A stretch of 64,000 nucleotides of DNA. It comes from Candidatus Binataceae bacterium (GTDB lineage: Bacteria > Desulfobacterota > Binatia > Binatales > Binataceae). Shown here piece after piece: positions 52,912 to 60,875 of the stretch (its first letter is position 1; each line of letters opens with the position of its first letter). The DNA lies in assembly GCA_035650475.1 (NCBI GenBank), contig DASRHP010000009.1, positions 610,545-674,544 on the forward strand. The letters are read 5' to 3'. Position numbers and translations under genes: made by a program. A model generated the notes under the pieces. That model had not been told where the DNA came from, searched no databases, and saw only the letters and a program-made list of their open reading frames with translations.

Positions 52912-54705
52912 TCAACGGCCCTCCGCCGCCGGCACGGACGACGGCGCCGCGCCCGACCCCTGCTTCATTGACACCACGGGCCTCGCGCTGTTGTCCGCGC
53001 CGGCGGCGGAGGTCGTGCCAGAAAGCCGTTCACCGAGCTCGCGCGCGGTGACTGCCACGCCGCTTACCTCGCCGCTCTGCTCGATGATCGGCGACATTGC
53101 GAGCGCGACCTGGACGAGGCTCGAATCCTTGCGCCGGCGGACGCTCTCGAAGCGTTGGATACCTTCCTTGCGCAGGACCCGCGCGATGCGCTCGTGCAGC
53201 TCGGCGCGCCGGTCCAGCGGCACGCATGCGGTAATGCTGCGGCCGACGATTTCCGCCGCGCTGTAGCCGTACAGCCGCTCGGCGCCCGCATTCCAGCTCG
53301 TGACCGTGGTGTCGGGTCTGTAGCTGTAAATCGCGTCGGTGGCCGAAGCGACCACCGAGGCCAACAGCGAGCGCTCGCGCTCCAGGCGGCGGCGCTCGGC
53401 GATGTCGCGCGCAGCAGCGAACACGCCGCGCACCTCGCCCGTGTCGTCCCTGAAGATTGAGGCGTTAAAGGATACCGGCAGTTCGCGGCCGGTGGCCGAG
53501 CGCACCGTCAGCTCGTAGTCCCTGACCACGCCCTCAGCGAGCGTCGTGCGCACGCCCGCCGCCGCGTGCTCAGGTTCGGTGAACAGGCTTGGAAACGGAG
53601 CACCGGTCAGCTCGGCGCGCGAGTAGCCGGTGAAGGTCACGGTCTGCTCGTTGACGTCGGTGATGCGCATATCGGGGTCGATCGCGAACAGCGCGTCGAC
53701 CGACGATTCGAGCAACGCGCGGCTGTAGTTACGTTCGCGGCGCAACTCGCGCTCGATCCGCCGCTGTTCACTCACGTCGCGCGCCAGCGCGAAGACCCCG
53801 CGCGGCTTGCCGGCGGCGTCGTAAAAGATCGATGCGTTGAACGAGACCAGCAGCTCCTTGCCGCTCGCCGCGCGCAGGGTCAGGTCGTAATTGGTCACCG
53901 CGCCCTCGCGCAGCGTCATGTGCACGCCCGCTGCCGCGCGCTCGGGATCGGTGAAGCAGGCGTCGAAGCGGCTCCCGATGAGCATCGTGCGCGGCATCTC
54001 GCTCATCCGCGCCATCTGCTCGTTGACGTCGGTTATAGCCAGGTTATCGTCGATGGTGAGCATTGCGTCCACCGAGGCCTCGATGAGTCCGCGGGTGTAG
54101 GCTTGCGCCGCGCGCAGCGCTGCTTCGGCGCTCATCCGTTCCACGGCGCCAGCCAACACGTTGGCCGCCGCCTGGACAAAATTGGCGTCGTCGCGGGTGA
54201 ACTTGCGCCGGCTTCGAGTATATGCGCCCAGCACGCCCCAGGGCCGATCCGGATTGCCAATGACGGTGCTGATGCCGCTTACCACGCCGTGCTCGCGCAA
54301 GAGCGAAGGGCCGCTGAAACGGCCGTCTCTGGCGAGGTCCTCCACCATTACCGGCTGGCGCGTGCTCAGGGTGTAGCCCGCCTGCGAGTCGAGCCCGGCG
54401 CTGACGGTCGCATTTCCCACCAGACCCTCATTCCATCCCACGCCCGCGCGCAGCAGCAGCATCCTGCCGTCGGCCTGCAACTCGAGCACCTCGCAATACT
54501 CAAGCCCCAGCGTACGGGCGACCGCGGCCACGGCGTCGTCGAGGAGCGGCCCGACCTCAACCGTGCGCAGCGCGCGCAGGCCCAGCGTTGCGATCGCCTC
54601 CTGCTGCGTTAGGCGCGCACGCAACTCGGCCTCGACCTCGCGCGGCGCCTGCGCGCCGCCCTGAACATCCGTGCCTGTCTCCTGCGCCCGGTCTTGTGCG
54701 CGCAT
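52912..54705 (-). CDS. GAF plus triple-PAS sensor protein with no output domain
   Basis: 597 aa. GAF domain about 35-190 (LGLEYCEVLELQADGRM, VVSGISTVIGNPDRPWGV), then three PAS domains at roughly 205-320, 330-440 and 455-570. PAS1 and PAS2 are near-duplicates, as shown by AAAGVHMTLREGAV versus AAAGVRTTLAEGVV, both followed by VSFNASIF. The protein ends soon after the third PAS, with no histidine kinase, GGDEF or other output, which is unusual. ATG 54705 is preferred to the GTG four codons upstream. A decayed receiver fragment follows it downstream. Confidence 0.8.
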   Translation of the reverse strand: MRAQDRAQETGTDVQGGAQAPREVEAELRARLTQQEAIATLGLRALRTVEVGPLLDDAVAAVARTLGLEYCEVLELQADGRMLLLRAGVGWNEGLVGNATVSAGLDSQAGYTLSTRQPVMVEDLARDGRFSGPSLLREHGVVSGISTVIGNPDRPWGVLGAYTRSRRKFTRDDANFVQAAANVLAGAVERMSAEAALRAAQAYTRGLIEASVDAMLTIDDNLAITDVNEQMARMSEMPRTMLIGSRFDACFTDPERAAAGVHMTLREGAVTNYDLTLRAASGKELLVSFNASIFYDAAGKPRGVFALARDVSEQRRIERELRRERNYSRALLESSVDALFAIDPDMRITDVNEQTVTFTGYSRAELTGAPFPSLFTEPEHAAAGVRTTLAEGVVRDYELTVRSATGRELPVSFNASIFRDDTGEVRGVFAAARDIAERRRLERERSLLASVVASATDAIYSYRPDTTVTSWNAGAERLYGYSAAEIVGRSITACVPLDRRAELHERIARVLRKEGIQRFESVRRRKDSSLVQVALAMSPIIEQSGEVSGVAVTARELGERLSGTTSAAGADNSARPVVSMKQGSGAAPSSVPAAEGR

Positions 54706-55107
54706 GCCCTTGTTCACTCCAGTTCACGGCTTTACTGTTTAGCTCTTCATTTACTGTGCAAGCCGCGCGCCATGGACCGTGTGCGAATTGCGTTGTGCAA
54801 GCGGCCAGGGGCTTGGTGGATCGTCACAAGGCGCGACAGCGCAGCTGTCTTTGCGATGGAACGCGGGTGCGATCGTTCGCTAACGAGACAGGCGAGCGAG
54901 ACGCAGCTCTGATGCATCGCCACAAAATTGGCGCAGCGAATGCCACTTATTCATCAGGGCAGGCCGCCGTAACTGCCTCGTGTGCCTCCGTCGGCCCACG
55001 TTAGCCGCGCGGTGCGCGTCCTGGTGGGGCTTCGCGCATCCTCGCCGCGCGACGGTCTGAAAGTTGCTCGCTAACGGTGAAACTCGGTCCTTAGTGGGGG
55101 ATTCAGC
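54706..55107. promoter_or_regulatory. 402-base intergenic region between sensor gene and RfaH-like gene
   Basis: No gene supported. TTTACTGT is repeated at 54731-54738 and 54750-54757, start points 19 bases apart, close to the sensor-gene start. TGTGCAAGC and CGCTAACG also each occur twice within the region. A GGGGGA sits six bases before the ATG at 55108. The long untranslated span could hold an antitermination or attenuation element for the factor downstream, but I see no ops-like sequence. Confidence 0.35.
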
Positions 55108-55638
55108 ATGCCGGCGTGGTATCTCGTGCGCACCAGGTCGAACAAGGAGCGTAGTGTGCGCGATCAACTGGGCATGAGCCTGCCCGAGGTCTTTCTGCCG
55201 CTGCTGCGCGTGAAGGTGCGGCGGTGGGAGCGGCTGAGCGAGACGCTGGTGCCGCTGTTTCCCTGCTACCTCTTCGCGCGCTTCGAGCTCGAGACCGACT
55301 ATCTGCGCGTGCGGTGGGCCTCGGGCGTGCGCGACCTGGTGCGTGCGGGCAGCCAGCCGCGCACGGTGCCGGAAGAGATCGTGGCCGAGCTTAGGCGGCG
55401 ATGCGCCGGCGGGGCGGTCGAGCTTGCGCCCGCCGTGCTCAACAGGGGCGAGCGCGTGCGCGTAGTTGCCGGCCCACTGCGCGGATTGGAGGCGGTCTTC
55501 GAGCGCTACCTCTCGGGCACCGAGCGGGTGGCGCTCTTCTTGGCCTCGCTGGAGCGGTTCACGCCGCGGGTCGTGATGCGCGCCGAGGCGGTCGAACCGC
55601 TAGAGCGCCGGCGCCCGCTCTGGGGTGCCGCGGTTTAA
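55108..55638 (+). CDS. NusG/RfaH-family transcription antitermination factor
   Basis: 176 aa. N-terminal NGN domain: WYLVRTRSNKERSV at the start and PLFPCYLFARFELETDYLRVRW in the middle. The C-terminal KOW motif lies in NRGERVRVVAGPLRGLEAVFERYL. Length and the specialised N terminus place it with RfaH/LoaP/UpxY-type operon-specific factors rather than housekeeping NusG. Such factors usually bind a leader element and let RNA polymerase read through long operons. Here the only downstream gene is one 525-base exported protein. Confidence 0.85.
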   Translation: MPAWYLVRTRSNKERSVRDQLGMSLPEVFLPLLRVKVRRWERLSETLVPLFPCYLFARFELETDYLRVRWASGVRDLVRAGSQPRTVPEEIVAELRRRCAGGAVELAPAVLNRGERVRVVAGPLRGLEAVFERYLSGTERVALFLASLERFTPRVVMRAEAVEPLERRRPLWGAAV

Positions 55639-55689
55639 GCAATCGCGTCGACTAATTCAATCGCAGGAGAGCAGGGAGTAGGGACGGCC

Positions 55690-56214
55690 ATGAGCAAAAA
55701 CAGTATCGCGACGGCGATCGTCGCGCTCGCGCTGACGGGCGCGATGCCGGCACTGGCTGCCAACGTCTCGGGTACGGTGACCGATACCGGCGGCAAGGCC
55801 GTGGCGGGAATCAAGGTGATGGCGCAGGACTTCAACGGTGCGCCGCTTACAAGCGCGCTCACCTCCGCCACCGGCGAATACATCCTCAGCGTCGCCGCCG
55901 ACGCCAACTACCGCTTCGCGATCGACCCCGGCGCACTCGGATTCAAAAAGGGCGAGCCGGTGGGCGCCTTCGTGCCCCAGGCCGGACTGACGGTAAACTG
56001 GGTCGTCTCGTCCTCGGCCGAGCCGCTCGCCTACGCGCGGCAGGCGGCCGCCCAGGTTGCCGTCGATGATCCGCCAGCGATTGTTCCCCCGCTCATCCCC
56101 GAGCCGGTGGCGTTGGCGATCGGCGCGGCAGGAATCGTCGCCGGTGGGACGATCGGTGGAGTCGCCGCGGCCGGCGGCTTCGGTGGCACCACCGTGGTCA
56201 GCGCGTCCAAATAG
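55690..56214 (+). CDS. exported protein with carboxypeptidase-regulatory-like domain
   Basis: 174 aa. A clear signal peptide (TAIVALALTGAMPALA-AN), then a beta-sandwich of the carboxypeptidase regulatory/Cna-B-like type (VSGTVTDTGGKAVAGIKV ... SATGEYILSVAADANYRF). The C terminus is Gly/Ala-rich and hydrophobic (GAAGIVAGGTIGGVAAAGGFGG), able to insert into a membrane or form fibrils. It starts 52 bases after the RfaH-like gene stop on the same strand and is probably its target operon. Function unknown. Confidence 0.75.
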   Translation: MSKNSIATAIVALALTGAMPALAANVSGTVTDTGGKAVAGIKVMAQDFNGAPLTSALTSATGEYILSVAADANYRFAIDPGALGFKKGEPVGAFVPQAGLTVNWVVSSSAEPLAYARQAAAQVAVDDPPAIVPPLIPEPVALAIGAAGIVAGGTIGGVAAAGGFGGTTVVSASK

Positions 56215-56278
56215 ACGCGGGTGCGGCGAAGCTCAGGCGGTCGTGGAACAATAGCCCGAGCTTGCGCCCCCGGCGAAC

Positions 56279-57328
56279 TCAAAAAGTGATGAGTGGCTTG
56301 ATGACCCCGTCGAGCTTTTTGTCCATGATCTCGAAAGCCTTGTCGAGTTCGTCGAAATTAAACCTGTGCGTGGTCATCCTGGTGGGATCGAGCCGATGAG
56401 ACTCTAGAAGCCGCAGCAGACGCTCCATACGCAGCCTGCCGCCGGGGCAGAGCCCGGTGCGGATCGTCTTCTCCGCCATGCCCACGCCCCACGCAAGGCG
56501 CGGGATGTGAACGAAATCCCCCTTGCCATGGTAGCCAGCATTGGAAATTGTGCCGCCCGGCTTGGCGACCCTGACCGCGCACTGGAAGGTTTCGTCCGCG
56601 CCGAGCGCCTCGATGGCAGAGTCGACGCCCTCTTCTCCGGTCAGGCGCATAATCTCTTGCACGGGGTCGTTCTTCGAATGATCGATCACGACGTCGGCGC
56701 CGTACTGGCGCGCCAATTCCTGCCGTTTCGGGACTGAATCGACTCCGATCACGAGGCCGGCGCCGCGAAGCCTGGCCCCGGCCACGGCCATCATGCCGAC
56801 CGGGCCGAGAGCGAAAACTGCGACCGTGCCACCGATGGGGATTTCAGCGTTTTCGGCGCTCATGAAGCCGGTCGAGAGCATGTCGGCGCAATATACCGCG
56901 GCTTCGTCACTGATAGCTTCAGGAATCAGCGCCATGTTCGCGTCCGCCTGGTTGACGTGGAAGAAGTCGGCGAACACGCCGTCTTTGACATTGGCAAATT
57001 TCCATCCCCCAAGGGCGGCGCCCGATTGAGAGGAATGGCCGGCCTGCGAGGCCAGATCGCCCCAATCCGGTGTGATGGCGCCGACGAGCACGCGGTCCCC
57101 AGGCTTGAACCGCTTTACCTCCGAGCCGACGCGGTGGACGAGACCGACCGCTTCGTGGCCCAAAGTGAGATTTATCCGCTCACCGATCGCGCCGTGCACG
57201 GTGTGGGAATCCGAAGTGCATATCAGTGCACACGTGGTTTTGATCACTGCGTCGTTGGGGCCGGGCTGGGGTTCCGGCTTCTCCATAAAACCGACCTGAT
57301 TCAATCGCTTCATGACGAACGCTTTCAC
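56279..57328 (-). CDS. zinc-dependent secondary-alcohol dehydrogenase (TBADH-like)
   Basis: 349 aa medium-chain dehydrogenase. Its layout follows the Thermoanaerobacter/Clostridium secondary-alcohol dehydrogenases: CTSDSHTVHGAIGER (catalytic zinc Cys), GHEAVGLVHRVGSEVKRFKPGD (His-Glu), GWKFANVKDGVFADFFHVN, CADMLSTGF (Asp) and LCPGGRLRMERLL near the end. The structural-zinc Cys cluster is absent, as in that group. In the cofactor loop, VIGVDSVPKR has Asp where NADP-dependent TBADH has Gly, suggesting NAD preference, which is inference. The GTG start has a perfect AAAGGAGGT eight bases upstream. Confidence 0.9.
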   Translation of the reverse strand: MKAFVMKRLNQVGFMEKPEPQPGPNDAVIKTTCALICTSDSHTVHGAIGERINLTLGHEAVGLVHRVGSEVKRFKPGDRVLVGAITPDWGDLASQAGHSSQSGAALGGWKFANVKDGVFADFFHVNQADANMALIPEAISDEAAVYCADMLSTGFMSAENAEIPIGGTVAVFALGPVGMMAVAGARLRGAGLVIGVDSVPKRQELARQYGADVVIDHSKNDPVQEIMRLTGEEGVDSAIEALGADETFQCAVRVAKPGGTISNAGYHGKGDFVHIPRLAWGVGMAEKTIRTGLCPGGRLRMERLLRLLESHRLDPTRMTTHRFNFDELDKAFEIMDKKLDGVIKPLITF

Positions 57329-57578
57329 CGCGCATTACCTCCTTTGCAAAGATCCCGGACCAATTGCCGTAAAACTCATCGATGGCAGTCCATTCGCCTC
57401 TAGCGGCACTACGGGCGGGTACACCTTGCGAGCGCCGGTGACGATGGGGCCGAGCTCGAGCGTAACTGCCAGGCGCCATCATTGGGCGTTTCGCCGAGAT
57501 TGCGATTCGGATCGGGGCTACATGGTTATCGACGGAAGCCGCGGGTGACCGTCCGCAGAGCCAAGGAATCTCTCGTTC

Positions 57579-57670
57579 TGGCGGAGAGGGAGGGATTCGA
57601 ACCCTCGATCCCAGTTACCCAGGATGCCAGATTAGCAATCTGGTGCCTTCGACCACTCGGCCACCTCTCC
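57579..57670 (-). tRNA. tRNA-Ser (GCT anticodon)
   Basis: 92 bases on the minus strand, including encoded CCA (57579-57581). Acceptor GGAGAGG / CCTCTCC, anticodon stem CCAGA / TCTGG around loop TTGCTAA with anticodon GCT (reads AGC and AGT), long variable arm and T-arm GAGGG-TTCGAAT-CCCTC. Discriminator base G. The long variable arm is characteristic of serine tRNA. Confidence 0.97.
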
Positions 57671-57746
57671 GCGGCGCGCGCAAGCGCGCCTGAGGCCTAA
57701 AACTTACGCGCGCGCCCGCGCGCTAGCAACCGCGCGCTCCGGCGGG

Positions 57747-58100
57747 CTACTTCTTGCAGAACGCGCGCACGAACTGGACCAGCGCGTGGATCTCGTCGTC
57801 GCTGAGCCCGCTGCTCCAACTCGGCATGTCGCCGGGCAGGCCGACCGCAGCGCCGCCGTCCTTGATCGCCTTGAACATCGTGTCGTCCGAGAGCTTCTGC
57901 ATCACCGCGCAATCGGCGAAGTCCTGCGGCTTGGTGGCTAGCGTGCCGGCCTGCGGGCCGTCGCCATGGCCCTGCGGACCGTGACACTTCTGGCAGTAGG
58001 CGGTGTAGTTCTCCTGCGCGGTGTCGGCCAATGCGGGTGCACCCACCGCAATGGTGACGAGCGCCGCGATCGCAAGCAGTCCTCCGGGCAAACGTCTCAT
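57747..58100 (-). CDS. small monohaem c-type cytochrome
   Basis: 117 aa with signal peptide (RRLPGGLLAIAALVTIAVGAPALA). One CXXCH haem site, YCQKCHG (about 36-40), and axial Met in GDMPSW. The domain size matches class I soluble cytochrome c used as a periplasmic electron shuttle. GAGGA precedes the ATG by five bases. It follows the second cytochrome and porin genes on the same strand, likely one operon with them. Confidence 0.85.
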   Translation of the reverse strand: MRRLPGGLLAIAALVTIAVGAPALADTAQENYTAYCQKCHGPQGHGDGPQAGTLATKPQDFADCAVMQKLSDDTMFKAIKDGGAAVGLPGDMPSWSSGLSDDEIHALVQFVRAFCKK

Positions 58101-58177
58101 CGTTTCCTCGTGTCGCCTCGCGGCGAAATTGCGCCCTGCGGCATCGCGCCCATCAGCGCGCGCGCTTCGCCGTCTCC

Positions 58178-58459
58178 CTATCGCGAGCCCTTGAGGTATT
58201 CGAGCAGGGCGCGGCTGTCCTGCGCCGGGATATTTCCCAGGGTCCGCATGTGCATCATGATCGCGTCCCATTGCTGGGGCGAAAACTCCGAGCCCGGCCG
58301 CGCATTATGGCACTGCGCGCAATACACCGGCCACAGCCGGGCGCCCTGCCGGAACAGCGCGCGCTTTTCGTTCTGATCGGTGCCGGCGGCGAATGCGCGG
58401 GCGGCAATCAGCACGGACAACGCGAGCGCCAAAATCGGGAACAACACTAACTTTTTCAT
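58178..58459 (-). CDS. small monohaem c-type cytochrome, second
   Basis: 93 aa with signal peptide (KLVLFPILALALSVLIAARAFA). One CXXCH, YCAQCHN, and Met residues in IMMHMRTLGNIP that could be the sixth ligand. Sequence around QWDAIMMHMRTLGN and EYLKG resembles small haem proteins linked to quinohaemoprotein or porin-associated electron transfer. GAGGAGGAGG lies just before the ATG. It lies between the porin and the other cytochrome on the same strand. Confidence 0.85.
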   Translation of the reverse strand: MKKLVLFPILALALSVLIAARAFAAGTDQNEKRALFRQGARLWPVYCAQCHNARPGSEFSPQQWDAIMMHMRTLGNIPAQDSRALLEYLKGSR

Positions 58460-58488
58460 CGCGCCTCCTCCTCGTCCGCCTCGCGCGC

Positions 58489-60000
58489 TCAGAAGCCGAT
58501 CGCGAACTGGGTCAGGAAGGCGCGATCGTTGGGCACGCCGCCCACTGGCGTCATCGTGCCGTCGGCGGCAACGAAGGTGCCGCCGGCCTCGGGCAGCTCG
58601 ATGTCGAATTCGTTCTGCCAGACAATCGACGGCGCGATCCAATAGTCGAGCCCGAGCGCGACCTCCCGGGAATGCGGAGCAAAGAGCGCGGGCGAACCGC
58701 TTACGCCGAAGTCAGGGACCAGCCCGCCGGTGAAGGCGTTGCGCAGTCCGCCCTGGACATCGTCGATCGCGACGAAATGTTGATTGACGCCGGAGTAACG
58801 GATCAGGGGCTCCAGCTTATGGATGATGTTGTTGACCTGCGGGCCAAACGGCAGGTCGAGGCCGCTCAGGAAATAGCCGGCCTGGACGTACCAGCCCTGG
58901 CGATTATCCGACGGGCCGCCGGGGATGCTGCGGTAAGCCTGCATCCATTCGCCGCGGGTCTGGAGATTTCCGATGAAGTAGTTGTAATCCAGGCCCCAGG
59001 CGTTATACCAACTGCCGTCGAGCCACTTGCCATTATACGTGGACGCGCCGAGTTCGAGGCGGCCCAGGTTCGCGTCGATCGGGAGCGGATAAACACGCAG
59101 CCGCCCGCCGTACGACTTACCGTTGGTCTGCGCGAAGAGAACCGGGGTCGGACTGTTGACCGCCGCGCCGGCGACCGGTTCGCTGTAGCTCGGACCGTCG
59201 CCCATCCATGCGGTGTAGTCGAAATCCTGGCCCAGTGCACCCCATTGCAGGCCGCCGCGCAACTGAACGCCCATCTCTCCGGGCGGGACCACGGGCGCCA
59301 CACCGAACGGCAGCGGCGCGGTGATGAAGCGATTTATCCAGAGCGGGCTTTGGGTTTCGTACCAGTCGCCGAAGGGCTGATCGAACAGTCCGGCGACCAC
59401 GGTCAGATAATCATTGAGGTAGAAGTGAAAATCGGCGAGCGGCAGGTCAACGCCAGTCCCATCGGGGCCGAAGGCCGCCTCCAGCTCGCCCTCGAACAGT
59501 ATCCAGTCGGTCGGGCGATACAGAAATAGCGGCTCCCAGTTGAACAGGAAGGTGTTCTGCGACTGGTGCGCGAGGTCGTCGATCGCGCCGGGCTGCGCGT
59601 CGTACACGTACTGGACGGCGGCGCCGCCATTGATGCTCAGGGTGTGGGTGCCGAAATAACTGCTGATCGAATCGCTGAACTGCTGCTTGGAGGACCCTGC
59701 CGCGATCTGGCTCCTGATCTGGCTGATTTCCTGCCCGGTTTTGGTTTGTTCGTTCTTGACCTGCGTGTTGGTCGCGCGCAACTCCGCATTCTGGCTCGCC
59801 ATTTGGTCAACCTTCTGCTCAAGCTGCTGGATCAGCTTGCGGTCGCTCGCGCGCTCGGCCTCCAGCCGGCGCAGCTCGCGCCGGACCGCCCTGAGCTCCT
59901 TGGCAGTGGCCGCGGGATCCTCGGCGGAAGCCGCGCGCAAACCGCCGAGCGAGATGGCGGCCATCACGATCGAAGTGACCATGACCTTCCTCCAGTCCAT
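58489..60000 (-). CDS. outer-membrane porin-like beta-barrel protein
   Basis: 503 aa. Signal peptide (VMVTSIVMAAISLGGLRAASA), then a coiled-coil segment (AKELRAVRRELRRLEAERASDRKLIQQ ... VKNEQTKTGQEISQIRS) and a long alternating beta pattern, typical of a 16-18 strand barrel (FGTHTLSINGGAAVQYVYD, LFLYRPTDWILFEGELEAAFG, FAIGF at the end, aromatic C-terminal residue). The coiled coil suggests trimer or peptidoglycan-facing stalk, like phosphate-selective porins. Strong GGGGAGGGA ribosome site. Cargo unknown. Genes for two c-type cytochromes follow. Confidence 0.75.
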   Translation of the reverse strand: MDWRKVMVTSIVMAAISLGGLRAASAEDPAATAKELRAVRRELRRLEAERASDRKLIQQLEQKVDQMASQNAELRATNTQVKNEQTKTGQEISQIRSQIAAGSSKQQFSDSISSYFGTHTLSINGGAAVQYVYDAQPGAIDDLAHQSQNTFLFNWEPLFLYRPTDWILFEGELEAAFGPDGTGVDLPLADFHFYLNDYLTVVAGLFDQPFGDWYETQSPLWINRFITAPLPFGVAPVVPPGEMGVQLRGGLQWGALGQDFDYTAWMGDGPSYSEPVAGAAVNSPTPVLFAQTNGKSYGGRLRVYPLPIDANLGRLELGASTYNGKWLDGSWYNAWGLDYNYFIGNLQTRGEWMQAYRSIPGGPSDNRQGWYVQAGYFLSGLDLPFGPQVNNIIHKLEPLIRYSGVNQHFVAIDDVQGGLRNAFTGGLVPDFGVSGSPALFAPHSREVALGLDYWIAPSIVWQNEFDIELPEAGGTFVAADGTMTPVGGVPNDRAFLTQFAIGF

Positions 60001-60347
60001 TACGCTTCCCTCCCCGGGCAGCAAATGCCCAAAGCTGCAACAAGGACGATCACGCAGGGCAATCGCCCTATGTGCTAATGACCAACGCAAAAAACTGCCG
60101 CACAGGGCTTCAAATTACACATCAGCTCAACCCATCCGCTCTGAACCCCGACAAACAGTCTGGGTATCGATGTCTGATTGCCCGGACCCTCTCTGCGGCG
60201 GTTCTCGGTGCTGACGCCAGGCGGGCCACAGTGTCCCTTTTGGGACCATCGTAGGCCCGGCTACAAAACTCAAGCAACGAAAATTTGTATCCCGCGGACC
60301 GGGGCGGATGGTCCAGCTTTTGCTCCCTGAGGATACGGGTCGCCGCG
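60001..60347. promoter_or_regulatory. divergent control region with a 14-bp palindrome
   Basis: 347 bases between the porin and universal-stress-protein starts, with no gene. A perfect palindrome GTCCCTTTTGGGAC occupies 60233-60246, about 100 bases before the USP start and 230 before the porin start. A second hairpin AGGGC / GCCCT lies at 60056-60069, in the porin 5' leader. GCAAAAAACTGCCG (60087-60100) looks like a reverse sigma-54 site but the GG-GC spacing is nine, not ten. The nearby sigma-54 activator makes this a natural place to test for its binding site. Confidence 0.45.
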
Positions 60348-60803
60348 ATGCCGCAACTCTTCCGTAGAATCCTGTGCCCAGTCGATTTCGATGAACCGTC
60401 GATGGCCGCGCTGGACTTCGCGCGCGAACTGGCCGCGCAGAACGGCGCCGAACTCACCGTGCTGCACGTGGCTCCGCTGCCGATGAATGCGACCGAAATT
60501 TCACCGATCCCGATGGAGCCGTATCCGGTGTGGGAGCAGGTCGCGCGGGGGCGGCTGGAGAAGGTTGTCGCCGAGCACCTCGAAGGCAGGGGCGTGCCCT
60601 ACAAGGCGGAGACGCGTAGCGGCGAAGCGGCGTGGGGAATCCTCGAGCAGGCGCGCGAGACGGAGCCCGACCTGATCGTGATGGCGACCCATGGGCGCAA
60701 GGGGGTCAGCCACTTCTTCATCGGCAGCGTCGCCGAGCGGGTGATTCGTCAGGCCGCGCGCCCGGTGCTGGTGTTTCGGTCGGCACGGCGAGGCGAAAAG
60801 TGA
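60348..60803 (+). CDS. universal stress protein (UspA family)
   Basis: 151 aa Rossmann-like nucleotide-binding fold. N-terminal RILCPVDFDEPSMAALDFA and the C-terminal ATHGRKGVSHFFIGSVAERV (G-9x-GS ATP-binding pattern) are diagnostic. ATG 60348 is preferred. It is divergent from the porin gene and 72 bases upstream of the sigma-54 activator. UspA proteins respond to stress or respiration changes; no partner can be read. Confidence 0.9.
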   Translation: MPQLFRRILCPVDFDEPSMAALDFARELAAQNGAELTVLHVAPLPMNATEISPIPMEPYPVWEQVARGRLEKVVAEHLEGRGVPYKAETRSGEAAWGILEQARETEPDLIVMATHGRKGVSHFFIGSVAERVIRQAARPVLVFRSARRGEK

Positions 60804-60875
60804 GCGGCGGCGCAACGGGTCGCCTGGAGGCGGCGATGGAACCAAACCGCCGAGGCTGCGTCGAGAGGTGATCCC

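Noticed and set aside
60087..60100. Possible sigma-54 promoter in the porin leader
   Set aside because: The GG and GC elements are nine bases apart instead of ten, and the TGGCAC half is poor.
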